A stretch of DNA of 64,000 nucleotides from Rhynchosporium graminicola. Its lineage: Eukaryota; Ascomycota; Leotiomycetes; Helotiales; Ploettnerulaceae. The stretch is from the NCBI GenBank assembly GCA_900074885.1, contig FJUW01000033.1:556556-620555 (forward strand), given 5' to 3'. The position numbers and the translations under genes are program-made. Of this stretch, positions 23,513 to 33,976 are shown one piece after another; positions within the stretch are counted from its first letter, which is position 1, and each line of letters opens with the position of its first letter. The notes below the pieces were generated by a model. That model saw only the letters and a program-made list of their open reading frames with translations. It had not been told where the DNA came from and made no database searches.

Positions 23513-24239
23513 GGATACTAGGGGAAGTAAGATTGAGATATGCATGGAGTGAATGGTTTGGAGCTGGATGGCATAGTGAATCATGGCGTTTCTGGATATG
23601 GCTTTTGACTTGGGGTTTTGGATTTGCATTTGCATTTGTGATGTTTCTGGGTTTCGCTACTCCACTACGCTTCGGGCTGAGAGTAGGATGTACAGCCAAT
23701 GAAGTGAAGGGATTAAGGTCGATAGATAGCATTAGCACGCTCGGCTTCTTGTATGTAGGTATGTCATGTAGTTTATTCTTTCTTCGGGCTCGAGCTTCTG
23801 ATAAACAATGCATGTGATATGATGATGTGAAGCTAAATAAAATCAGTTCATTTGACTGCAAATTGTTGTAGGTGGCGGTGCAGGAGCAGGTTTGGTTATC
23901 TCCAAGAGCTGGGATGGGCTAGCTTGGCTCGCTTGTTTCGCTTAGCTGGAAAGGTAAACATTGAGATTTTTGATTTGGAATATTGGAGATTTTCAGAGGG
24001 TGAGAAGAATATCGTCTCTCTACATCACGAAATGGGAAAGCACTTGGGAAATTTCAATTTTTTTTGACTTTTTTTTGACTTTTTTGTTTTGTTGATTTAT
24101 CGAGTGTTATCTATTTATTCCATGGTGATAACTTGACCTTGTGAAATGGGCAAGAACCTGGTGCTATGCCTTCTGGTAAGAGTTTCCGAGAGCATGAAAT
24201 ACAATGAAAGAAATGGAATGCAAAAATGAGAGCCCGAAA
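23513..24239. other. intergenic, 3' flank of the kelch gene
   Basis: No supportable gene. T-rich runs are present at 24058-24090. Confidence 0.4.
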
Positions 24240-24891
24240 GGGAAAGCGCGATTTCATGTCGATCTTTGCAAGGGAAGTATCTGGTCGAGTGAGAAAGAAA
24301 CAGGTGGGTTGGTTGGGAGAGAATTGTTGTAGACGCGACCGCCTGTGACGATGAGTATAGGCTTCGAGTTAGCCGTAGATTTCCTCTCGAGTAGCTGGGG
24401 AAACACCACTTTCGCAGTGGTATAAAGTCCGACTGTTGATACCTACGAGTCTTGATCAGCTTAGCGAACACGGTTGCAATCTGAAACTAGAGGGAGGAAA
24501 GATCGACCTTGAATTCTCTCCACCAATGTCTTTCCCGTGAAGTCGCCAAGTCCTCCAATGGGAGAAATCATAGCTGCGTGTCAAACTACCACTTCTGGTG
24601 CACTGAAGTCAAGCGCAGTTTGCTTCAGGATAGCAGTGATCTCGTCGTGAATGGAGACTTCGCTGGTGTAGGCTCTTATTATGGCAGTCGTGTTACCGCT
24701 CTCTTTTGTTCGTGTAAGGAATAGATCAACATCTTCGCCAGGGCGACTAGGACTGCGAGAGATGAGCGCAACGTGGGTGAAGCCAATTTTTTTTTTAAAA
24801 AAAGAAAAAAAAGAAAGAAAGAAGAGACTGCGACACAAATAAGAGGGCCAGTAACCACGTCTATGAGCAGCTTAGTGTTTTCAGGAGACAT
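24240..24891 (-). pseudogene. short-chain dehydrogenase relic A (Rossmann-fold SDR)
   Basis: Read on the minus strand from ATG 24891. A KLLIDVV..GP..VAVSSFF stretch stands where an SDR nucleotide-binding loop would be, but its Gly-rich pattern is degraded. A homopolymer tract (T then A runs, 24789-24825) then shifts the frame. In the new frame follow GFTHVALISRSPSR, a charged helix, SAPEVVV, an in-frame TGA, and HAAMISPIGGLGDFTGKTL. After a plausible intron and another frame change come VSTVGLYTTAKVVFPQLLE and PILIVTGGRVYNN, which match the catalytic-domain order of fungal SDRs. No intact Tyr-x-x-x-Lys remains. With one stop, at least two frame changes and a lost C-terminus, this is a dead gene. 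Boundaries are approximate. Confidence 0.6.
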
Positions 24892-25647
24892 GGCGAAGCT
24901 TGTAGGATACACCGAGTTTGGTAGGGTTTTCGCATTCATGGTAGGTATGTCAAGAGGCGGTTTGCTTCTGTTTCGAAACCTGCTCCAACTCTCAGGTAAG
25001 CTACCTACTTGTGCACATGTTGAGTGACCGTCTGGTGAAATCCATCTCAAATGGTTTGTCATTGCCCATGAGAACTATGCTTTAAGAAATCCGCGGGCTC
25101 TGTGAACCTCGATACAGGTTGACATGAAGGTGTTTTCCACTGGTCGACAAGCGGAGAGGAGACGGCTCGATGTATAAACATTCATACACTAAGCATTTGA
25201 GACATGATGCAGAGAAAGGTAACCTGTCAAATTTTGCCTGAATGATGAGTAACTTTGTGTAACTTGACCTAGATCCCGCGAGATTGACAAGGTATCAAAG
25301 CAAAAGTTGAGATCGAAAGAGGGCTCGTATGATCCTGCAGGTTTCCGATCTGTCGGCTAGAATGAGCGAGTAGTGATGCCCCTTGTGTCATACCACTCAG
25401 CTGGGCAGAGGCCATGCGATTATAAAGCACGATGATGTTACCCTACCCTCGGGCACAATTAAAATCCGCAAAACAGAATTACTGCCTGCACTTAGTGATG
25501 ACTGGCAGAGAGGGAAATTGGTTATGTAGGGAGCAAGGTAATTCAAATTGCATCTCTAGCATGTATCTGACATCCCCAAAGGACTATCGAATTCCTGCAA
25601 ACACGTCAGCTATCGTTGAGAATTTCCATCCTCAGGTACTTGAGAAC
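24892..25647. other. intergenic between two SDR relics
   Basis: Only short frames (for example 25432-25710 plus, which overlaps the next relic in antisense). Nothing supportable. Confidence 0.35.
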
Positions 25648-26653
25648 TCATTGTGCCGCAATCTGCTCGAAGATCCTCAGGGTATGATCCCAAATCTTGT
25701 CAGCCCATAATCCGTCTCTATACCTCAACAAAGCACTCGGAGCGGCGGCTTCCTCACATTTGTCACTGATCAGACTTACGCCCGCACCAAAGCTCTCGTT
25801 AGTCATGAGAAAAGCCTGCCTTTCCCCACTCTCTAAAGGAGAAGAGCCAAGAAGCGCCATTAGACACGCAAAGAAGATACGCAAGGCTGCTAAGGTAACC
25901 CTCCAGAAAAGTCCTGAGGACGCCGGTGCTGTCTGCCTCGCAAAGATGTTCCTTCTAAAAAAGCCTGGGAAACTGTGCAAGAACGTTATTGCCGTGTCGT
26001 TCTTAGCAAGATGGTCAAATGCTAGGCCGGTCATGGTAGTGGTGTGATGGATGACTGCTCCTGGAGATCAATTTTGATGGAGGCCAATGTCGTTCTCAAG
26101 CATGACTCTCTTTTTTCTACCGTAAAGCACGCTCAGAACACGAGGGTTTAGCAATTGTCGAAGGAGCGGCAATAGATTGGTTATTAGACGGATCCGAGAA
26201 GAGAACGAGATGGCAAAGCATATTTCTAGACCTCTATTTGTATCTATTTTCAGTGTCAGCTTCAGCGTCTTAGGTAGATCTTTGTTCTGACTTACATTCT
26301 CCACCCTACAGAGGATACACCCCAGGGCTCATGAACACGTAATCGACCTTCTTCACTTCATATTCCATCCTCTGACTCACGGCGTCGACGTCGGAGAGCA
26401 GTGAGAATTGGGATTGGAAGAAGACAATCTTGTTTGTCGAATTTCGTTTCTCCAGTTTGTCTTTCAGGACTGCAAATGATTCCTCCGATCTCCCGATAAC
26501 GAAGAAAGTCGATTTGGAAACAATATTGACCATTCTCTCCAAGGTCGCGGTTTCGATGCCGCTAGTAGCGCCTGCAAAAATACAGACAAAGCCTGTGTGA
26601 TGCTCATGTTCATATCGGAGATTCTCCTCACGAATTGTTGCAAGCTTGACCAT
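25648..26653 (-). pseudogene. short-chain dehydrogenase relic B with two nonsense codons
   Basis: The minus-strand frame starts at ATG 26653: MVKLATIREENLRYEHEHHT, then VCIFAGATSGIETATLERMV (nucleotide loop with one Gly replaced by Glu), then FFVIGRSEE and VDYVFMSPGVYPL followed by an in-frame TAG. A probable 52-bp intron (GTAAGT..ATAG, about 26231-26282) leads to YTNRGLEICFAISF, LPLLRQ and RVLSVL. An in-frame TGA follows HQN where relatives have Trp. The frame then continues open to the C-terminus (HTTTMTGLAFDHLA, FPGFFRRNIFAR, ESGERQAF) and stops at 25648. Full length is about 320 residues. Both stops are explained by single C:G to T:A changes (CAG to TAG, TGG to TGA), as RIP would make. 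An alternative intron might bypass the first stop, but not the second. Confidence 0.7.
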
Positions 26654-27559
26654 CGTGAACAGATAGGATCAGAAGCTGTCTTTGACGTTGTCAGACTGGA
26701 GTCTCCAAAATAAGCCTCGTCATTGATGTTTGTAGATAGCTGAGGTGCGGGTTTAAGGTCAGGATTTACGATCTATGTGGCAGTTTGTGCGACGTCGGAA
26801 GGTGCGGTCGTGGCCGGCTGCTTGACCTGCATTTGCAAGAAGCCTATGACTCTGTCAGGATTCTGGAGCGAGTTCATTGATGAAACGTGGGTGAAGGCCC
26901 ACAGACAATAATCAAAAAAATGATAAGCCAGTGTGTGCTTCAAGATCGTTCGTTTATTACACTTAAATATGAAAGATCTCAACCCAAAGCTAGATGCCGT
27001 CTTGGTTGTTTATTAGACGTGGAAGCATCCTGAATTGATTATTACATCAATATCTTCAAGCTGACACGAGTCCGGAGTCGCTTCACACTCTCCAAAACGC
27101 AAAAATGGTCACTTGAATTCCACACATTAATCGAAAACTTGTATCTCTACATGCCTAACTCTAACATGCAAACTTTAATCGAATCAAGAAATGGGCATGA
27201 TGATTCTCATCTCCACTATCCAAAGATGACCACAGCTTCCGATACAAGCCTAGGACGAAGTGATTCAATTATTCACACGTAGCAGAATGACTTCAGTCGT
27301 TGAACCAGCACTATGTGATCATCCTCTGACCTGGCCTTACTTGGGAAATGAAATGAAATGTACTGGCTTCAGTTTATACATCCTAGAAACTCTCGTCATC
27401 TCATCTTGGACCAGAGGTACAGTATGGTATAGAACCAGTCCTGTCCAAATCAAGTTTACAAATTTCAGAGAAGCTGAAGCCCAGAGGGAATTCGATCCAG
27501 AGTAGCCCAGCATGGCTGCTGTACGCAAGAGAACAATTTCGCATAAGACGCATGCGCCA
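26654..27559. other. intergenic plus out-of-frame remnant of an acyltransferase C-terminus
   Basis: 27337-27559 (minus) carries, in a frame shifted from the neighbouring acyltransferase, LLRTAAMLGYSG and SLKFVNLIWTGLVLYHTVP. This looks like the missing last membrane segment of that gene. The rest (26654-27336) shows nothing. Confidence 0.45.
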
Positions 27560-28752
27560 TCATAGAAATGATGAGCATCGGATTGGATTGATAGTCTTGG
27601 AGTCTCTAGGGAGACCAGCTGAAGAGATCATGCCGGAGAGACCAAATGCTGTGACTACCTGGATTACGTACGAGATTGTCGATCCTGAGGGCAGATTCAA
27701 TGATCGTGACAGAGTCTTTCCAGGTCCAGTGAGTAACTGTGATTGTCAGAATTCCTCTTCTTCGACCTTATGGTTGAAGGTCTATAACTTACGTTGCGGA
27801 ATAACTGATGCCAAAAGTCTCCCCAGAACCCCCTGAGACCTTTCCGCGCAATCCCAAAGGGGTTCCCCATGATAAGCGGCCAATTTTCCACACTTCCCCA
27901 AAAGTCATCTACCAAGCCGATTCCTCCGAGTGCTACAAAAACCACAGCTGGGGTAGTGCCTAGTAACGTAAAGTTACAATACTGCTCCAGCCCGAAAACC
28001 ATAATTCGAACACATCGAGGCGAGAGGAAACCCAAATAGTGTCTAGCGAAGAAGCCTCCCAGCCGACGTGGGAACGCTTCGTCAATTGAGGTTTCGATCT
28101 GCATGTATGGATCGAAATGTTGATAGTAATGCACAGCGTCCAAGACAACGAAACAGCAGCCAACGACGCAAAGTTTTTGGATGATGAAGATCAAGCGAGA
28201 TCTCCTGGGTGGAGGAAGTTGCGAAGTAAAGAGTGCTTTTTGGGAGTCTGAAGTGACCCAGCCGTTATAGCGAAGTGATAGTACCAATTTGGATACCCAA
28301 ACGAACCGCTTCCATAATGATTGAGGGTAAGGTTCTGTCCATCCAGTAGTGTGCGAGACATGAGTGATGACTTTACTTTTGTCTTTGTTGCCATCTTTAG
28401 ATTTCACAGAAGCCACATTCATCTCTCTTCTATTCCCATCCTTCATCGCATCAAGGGTCGCAGCTGCAGGTAGAGGCGACGGCGCTGGAGGTTTGGTTTC
28501 GAAATGCAGCAAGCCGAAGTCTTTTCTTGGGTCTCGGAACAGAAGAAGTTCAGCCGACCAGAGGGCATGAATAGCAGATATGTACCCGAATCCGAAGTTC
28601 CAGGCGTAAAAGTGGCAGCTCCATATTAGCGGGACGAAAGAAACAGCTAATTTGATATGCGAGAGCACCGACGTGGGCGTCAATAACGCGGCATGAAGGA
28701 GAACGTGAGCTGCAGCAAAAGCATACATGGCGTTGAGAAGACTGTTCATCAT
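27560..28752 (-). CDS. wax-synthase-like membrane acyltransferase, C-terminus damaged
   Basis: Two exons (28752-27793 and 27715-27560) with a 77-bp intron encode 371 residues before a TGA at 27562. Several membrane segments (YAFAAAHVLLHAALL, KLAVSFVPLIWSCHFYAW, LIFIIQKLCVVGCCFVVLD) and the signature GFWGDFWHQLFR place it with fungal wax-synthase-domain (MBOAT_2-like) acyltransferases, some of which acetylate secondary metabolites. Exon 2 continues as family members do (LPSGSTISYVIQVVTAFGLSGMI). Where the family usually has a His (GLIHSAG-type) this protein has Ser (MISSAG), and the frame stops 18 residues later. The expected last TM lies just downstream in another frame. I infer recent loss of function. 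The genomic reading straight through the intron to 27697 is less likely because it breaks the family pattern after HQLFRN. Confidence 0.6.
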
Positions 28753-29459
28753 GAAGACAACAACACTTCAATTGAGCTAGGAGAGGTTGCTTTGAGTGTA
28801 GAGATGAGAAACGGAATAAGTTGAAGAGAAAACCCTCAGGTCTTTGCAATATGTGGCCTCGCACAAAGAAAGGGTACTACGGAGCACATTGAAGTCATAA
28901 GATTTCACGATGTCGCACGAAAATCAGTATCTTTGGCGTTCTTTGAAACAATTTTGACCATAAGACCTTAAGGGAAGGCTCGAATTTTATTTTGCGACCA
29001 TTGAGTGGCTTATCAACAAAGGTTATACGATAATGCTCTTTGCAATTACGGCAGCATTCCGAAGCCTTGATTGTGCTGACTATTGCCACACTACTTTATT
29101 ATATCGGACACCAATGACATTCAAAGATCACATGTTTCCTTGGACATAAGATTGGGCAAAGTTAGGTCGCAGAACACGTAGGTACTGCTCGGTGTCAATG
29201 TGTGTATTTTTCTGCTGGGACATCATTTATTCTCAATCGAATTTCTGCAAATGCCCCCTCTCAAATCCATGAAACAGATCCCAAATTTATCTTCTAATCC
29301 GTCAGAAAGGATCTCCATCTCAGACCATGAGCATGTCATAAACCCCAGCACAACAAATAGTAAGCAGAAACCAGGAACTTCTAGCCTTTCTGGAAGCTGC
29401 ACTTTTGGCGGGCTTCGTGTATGTGGGTCTTGTGCTTGAGGATGAAGATATACGTGATT
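28753..29459. other. intergenic
   Basis: Upstream flank of the acyltransferase and downstream flank of the repeat protein. Short frames only. Confidence 0.4.
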
Positions 29460-30338
29460 TCAGCTTGGAGCCCGAGTCGTTGAACTCAAAGTGTTCCGCT
29501 TCTTGTGTTGATGAAGCCTGGGTGCCTGAAGCACTCCATTACTGTTCAGGACCGAGGTGATTGAGACGAATTTTTGGACGATCGACTGGTTTACAGCCTT
29601 CTCTTCGCCAGTTCCAACCATGATCTGTCTGCCTTCATTCTTGATTACCGTGGTTACCAGAACACTGTTATATGGTGGCGACATCGTCTCCTGTCGAGTC
29701 ACAGTGAACAGGATAGTCTTCCAGATGGTTTCTGTGGCTTGAGATGGTGGAATTGACGAGATCGGGGCTGACGTAGGCATGCTCGAAAGAGAATTACTCG
29801 TACTTGGCTCTCTGCAACCTAAAGGAGATAAGCTGGGGTTGTGAGGAAGGCATGTTGGAAGAGATATCGAAACAAGGGTCTGGTTGATAAATGGCAGTGT
29901 CATTGAAAAATCGTGATCCGATGCGAATGTTGAGACGACCCAAATGGTTGGAATGTGTGTTGTTCTGGACGATGATAGACTGCGCACCCGTAGATCTTGA
30001 ATCTGCTCTTCATCAGCAAGCCACAAGCCTCGGGCGAGCAAGGGGTGATTTGAAGTGAAGGTAGGCTTTGGTCGACGTGTTGATGGTGTCCAGATATCCG
30101 GAATTTGCACATGCCCAGGCGTATAGTTGCTACGTGCAGCTGGAGCGAGCGTAAAGACGGGCTTTGCTCGTCTTGTGGAATATGTGTGGATGTCCGGAGT
30201 CTGCACGTCGCCAGGTGGGTAGAGGCTACGTGCCACCGGAGAAGCGTTGTTGGAGGAAGTGACCAGATCTTTATGTGCAATGGTGAGCTCGTACAAGCAG
30301 ATGGAGATAATGGCTAGGAAGACTCCGAAGAACAGCAT
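29460..30338 (-). CDS. hypothetical secreted or membrane-anchored protein with internal 32-34 aa repeats
   Basis: A single frame of 292 residues from ATG 30338. One strongly hydrophobic N-terminal segment (LFFGVFLAIISICLYELTIA) serves as signal peptide or signal anchor, and no other TM is present. Residues 36-67 and 68-101 are two clear copies of a unit built around ARSxYxPGxVQxPDIxTxSTRR. A third degenerate copy (ARGLWLADEEQIQDLRVRS) follows at 102-128. The rest is Ser/Thr/Pro-rich with a few NxS/T sites, ending in basic residues. No known family was recognised. The frame stays open for about 35 codons upstream of the ATG without another ATG, so an additional 5' exon is possible. It sits between broken SDR genes but is itself intact. 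Confidence 0.5.
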   Translation of the reverse strand: MLFFGVFLAIISICLYELTIAHKDLVTSSNNASPVARSLYPPGDVQTPDIHTYSTRRAKPVFTLAPAARSNYTPGHVQIPDIWTPSTRRPKPTFTSNHPLLARGLWLADEEQIQDLRVRSLSSSRTTHIPTIWVVSTFASDHDFSMTLPFINQTLVSISLPTCLPHNPSLSPLGCREPSTSNSLSSMPTSAPISSIPPSQATETIWKTILFTVTRQETMSPPYNSVLVTTVIKNEGRQIMVGTGEEKAVNQSIVQKFVSITSVLNSNGVLQAPRLHQHKKRNTLSSTTRAPS

Positions 30339-30649
30339 GTCGAAAATCGCTGAGGGTTGGGCAAGTGGGCCGATCTGTGATGGATATAAAAAGTGGTGGT
30401 TGTTTTGCGGATCGAGACGCGCAGTGCCGAAGATATTCTTTGAGGAGTAAGAGGTTCAGCAAGATATATTAAGTAAGTATTGCGTACAAATAAGAAAGGG
30501 CAGGTGGTTTGCCAAGTTCGCATCCACGAGATTCCAAATCGTATTCACTAAAAGTGTGTGAATCAGGGCTGCAGTTTCGAAGGTAAATAGTTATAAGCGA
30601 GACGGAGTCACCAACTAATTCATCTGACTTCCAGCTAGAAAAGATCATA
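30339..30649. other. short intergenic stretch
   Basis: Nothing beyond the possible 5' extension of the repeat protein. Confidence 0.35.
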
Positions 30650-31582
30650 CGAGTGCGTTCGACTCGACATGTTTACCACGGGAACTTTCCCTGCTAGCCA
30701 GCAAAGTGTCCCGAAGTCGTCATTTAGTTGCCGCATCGACTCGTTTGACGAAGCCCATCGCGCCCTCATCAATTGTAGTGTAAGCCTTTTCCAGTGCAAC
30801 TGCTTTTGCTCCAGCGTTGACCAAGTCTGTTTGCATAAATCTATGAGATTGTGTATCAGCAACGATTACAATCGATTTAGAGGTGACAAAATTTCCTAGC
30901 AGGCTTGCTGTACACGAATAACGCGCACGAACGTCCTCATGTAAGACATATGATGTAATTCACCCAGGAATCAACAGCAAACGCAAATAGGCCCTAATCT
31001 CAAAATGAATCTTGCGATGAATTAAATTCCAAAAGCCTTCTAGGATCTATAGGCAGACAAAGGGTTCGGTCTCAAAATTCCCCAGCTCCGATCGCCGCCA
31101 TGGCTGAGCTTGTAAAGACGGACTTGGCACGTTGTTCGAGCAGTGGAAAGACAGCTTGACACCAGAAGACGAGAGCGATGCCGTTGATTTGCAAATGGAT
31201 TTGAATTCCTGTCAACGGCATAGAAGCAACTGGAGACGGTGCTGCTTCGCTGATGCCTGCCCTTACGATAACGATATCAAGAGCGCTGATATAGTACTTA
31301 GTCTTCAAGATTTCGATTACGGCTATTTGGTCTGTGTCGGAGGCACTGTCAATCTTGATGATGATGTGAGTGCTGCATTTGCCTTCGAGAAGGGACTCGA
31401 GAAGGATTGCTGTAGATGTGCTCTGATGGCTGCAATGACTGTGTCAGATGGGGCGGCCAAGATAACTTTCGAGAAGTCCTTTGCCAATTCATAATAGGTA
31501 GTAAGCATGTCGACGTCTTTTCAAACTTACTTGGGAGTCCAGATCTATTGGCGCTGGTAGTGAGGACGGTGGTGTGTCCCAT
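30650..31582 (-). pseudogene. short-chain dehydrogenase relic C
   Basis: The minus strand from ATG 31582 reads HTTVLTTSANRSGLP (a decayed TGANRGIG-type loop), then YYELAKDFSKVILAAPSD. After a frame change come LLEGKCSTHIIIKIDSASDT, ISALDIVIVRAGIS (NAG motif decayed to RAG), VNG-like LQINGIA and PLLEQRAKSVFTSSAMAAIG, then a stop. Further down, in other frames, are PLSAYRS then a stop then KAFWNLIHRKIHFE (the YxxxK region) and NAGAKAVALEKAYTTIDEG. The order is that of fungal ketoreductase-like SDRs. It contains several stops and frame shifts. The open plus-strand frame at 31132-31494 is its antisense shadow. Confidence 0.65.
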
Positions 31583-31766
31583 GTTGAGCCGTTGGGAGAC
31601 GTATCTTTATGATGTGAACGATCTAGATACTGCTGTTGATGATATTGAAGATGAAAATATAGTATGAAGTGAATGACGACAGTGGTTAAACTCCGCTGTG
31701 ATACTGATCCATTCGGGACTTCGATTCATTTTGGCAACGGATTGATAGATCATAAGGTATTGAGTT

Positions 31767-33976
31767 TCACTTTCTTCGAGTAGCAACAGCATCCTCAAAC
31801 ACTTTCGCGATGTCCAATATCTTTCCATCGTATCCACTTCCACCTAAAAATGTAACGCCGAACGGCAATTTGAAACACCCTTCCTTCTCAACCCAGCCTG
31901 CGTTTACACTTACACCACACAGATCCACCACGTTACCAGCATGCGTGAAAATACCTAGCTTCGCATTCAGTCCCAGTGGATCTGCTTCCATCTCCTTGAT
32001 TGTTGGATGAAATGGGACTGAAGGAACGAGGAGAACATCAATCCCACCGTCGAGCGTGTCAAATGTCCGTTGAGCTTGCATGGTGTACTGTTTCTGACGA
32101 TCCTGGTCGTGAAATACATTCCATGGCTTGAGAGGAGAGGCGAGTGCAGATTCAAAGAGGGTTCTGGTTGTTGGATGGAGATTTGAAAGATTTGTCTCGA
32201 GAAATTCGTGTCCGATAGAGGCAATACGCTCATGTACGAGCGAAGCACCGTAAAGCAGGTCTGAAGCTTTCTCGAAGGGTGTATAATCTACCTCCACCAG
32301 ACGTCCGCCACATGATCTCAACTTGTGGACAGATTCTTGGAAAAGTTCTTGATACTCTTTTGAGCACACTTTCAGGGCCGAGGAGGGAGGTACACCAAAT
32401 GAAAAGCCCCCGTGTTTGGGACCTCGAAAGTCTTGTTTCCAAAGTGAAAGACTGAGTGGGGTTTTGGCATAAGGATCAAGTGTGTCATGCTGGTCAATAA
32501 CGTACCATACCTGCCTGGCGTCCGTCAAGCTCGGTGCCATTATAGATAGCGTGTCCAAGCTTTTGCATGCTGGTACAACGCCTCGAGCTGAGATCGTTCC
32601 TTTGGTAGGCTTGAATCCGACGATACCATTAAATGTGGCGGGGACTCTACCACTTCCAGCCGTATCGGTTCCAAGCGCGAAAGATACAAGTCCAGCCGCA
32701 ACAGCAACAGCAGACCCAGAAGAAGAACCGCCAGCTATGAGTTCTTTGCTATAGAAGGAGTGAGGGGTACCGTAGGGAGATCGACATCCTGACAAGCCAG
32801 TTGCGAGTTGATCCATGTTGAGTTTCCCAATATACAGCGCACCTGCTTCCAGGAGTAGTTGGACTGCAGGTGCCGTCGACTTGGCTTTATAGGCAAAAGT
32901 CTCGCATGCTGCTGTGGTCACTACATCTTCTACATCGATGTTATCCTTTAGCGCAAATGGAATTCCATAGAGCGGGGGCACAGTCTTGCCATTGTATCTC
33001 TCTACGAGGGTCCTAGCTGCCATGACTGCATCTTGCCGGCTTTTTCTTGAGCACCACACAGCAGAATTCAGATTCTCATACTTTTCGATACGGTCGAAGA
33101 CTGAGTTGATCACATTCTCAGGGTTTTCTAGACCGCTCTTATATCGCTGCTGTAGCTGTGTGATTGGCAGCAGTATATCTTCCGATGCTGGTGGGGTAGC
33201 AGGAGGGGTTAATTCTCGACATTCCAAAGCCGATGCAAAGAAGTCTTTGCTGTTTCCGACATATCCAAAGAGACCATCTTGTCCGCAGATCATGTCCAAA
33301 GAAGTAGTAACACTCTGTGCATCGAAGCCACCTGTACAATCCGAGAGTATGCAACACTCAAATCCCCGATCATTGCATTCCCGGAGAGTAGTTGTTACGC
33401 AGCATCTATTTAGTGTCAGTCTTGAGCTAAGAATTATGCCTTCACAACATACTCTGTTGTCACACCTGAGAAAAGGATGTGAGTGATTCCTCTGGCAAGC
33501 AAAACCCGATGCAAACCCGTTCCCCAGTAGCTTCCTTTTCCTGGCTTATCGATGACTGTTTCTCCCGGTAACTGTCTCAACTCGTCGATGATATCGTGTC
33601 CATATTCTCCGCGCACTAGCAGTCTTCCCATAGGTCCACGATCACCAATTCCCATCGTATGATGTCCATTGGGTGCGCTGATCTGCCTCAACCTTTTCGA
33701 AGGAGGTAAGTCAGATAAGTCAGGTCTATGGCCTTCCCTAGTATGAATAATATGCAAACCCAGGTTTCGTGATATCTTCAGGACCTTTTGCAAAGTCGGT
33801 ACTATGCTTCGCACTGCTGAGAATATCTCAGGATCTCCGCATTGTATCGAACCGAAACCGTTCGGGTCCACGAAATCCCGTTGCATATCGATGATAATGA
33901 GTGCTGTGGTGGCCAGCGGAAATGTGAAAGTGTACGGCTGAGCATCCTGAAGAGACATCTTGATAGAGAAAGACAT
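31767..33976 (-). CDS. fused biuret hydrolase-like / allophanate hydrolase-like (amidase) bifunctional enzyme
   Basis: Two exons (33976-33453 and 33405-31767) with a 47-bp intron give 720 residues. Residues 1-236 are an isochorismatase-fold cysteine hydrolase closely resembling bacterial biuret hydrolase: LIIIDMQRDF (catalytic Asp30), HIIHTREGHRPDL, GETVIDKPGKGSY (Lys144/147) and VTTECCVTTTLRECNDRG (catalytic Cys177). The catalytic Cys is made only by splicing. After a Pro-rich linker (TPPATPPASE, 241-250), residues 253-720 are an amidase-signature enzyme like the amidase domain of allophanate hydrolase: PFALKDNIDV (Lys328), NMDQLATGLSGCRSPYG, GGSSSGSAVAVAAG (cis-Ser 402/403), ALGTDTAGSGRVPATFN (nucleophile Ser426) and a C-terminal LPFGVTFLGG. 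The C-terminal decarboxylating domain of AtzF/DUR1,2 type is absent. Predicted reactions: biuret to allophanate plus ammonia, then allophanate deamination. Activity is inferred; a triuret or other ureide first step is possible. Confidence 0.85.

Noticed and set aside
27697..27792. Read-through of the acyltransferase frame past HQLFRN
   Set aside because: The sequence after HQLFRN loses family resemblance, while splicing at 27716-27792 restores it.
31132..31494. 120-codon plus frame
   Set aside because: Antisense to SDR relic C, whose minus frames match a known family order.
31767..33299. Stand-alone amidase gene starting at 33299
   Set aside because: The frame there begins with TTG inside the conserved C-terminus of the isochorismatase fold; splicing at 33406-33452 joins it to the upstream half in phase.
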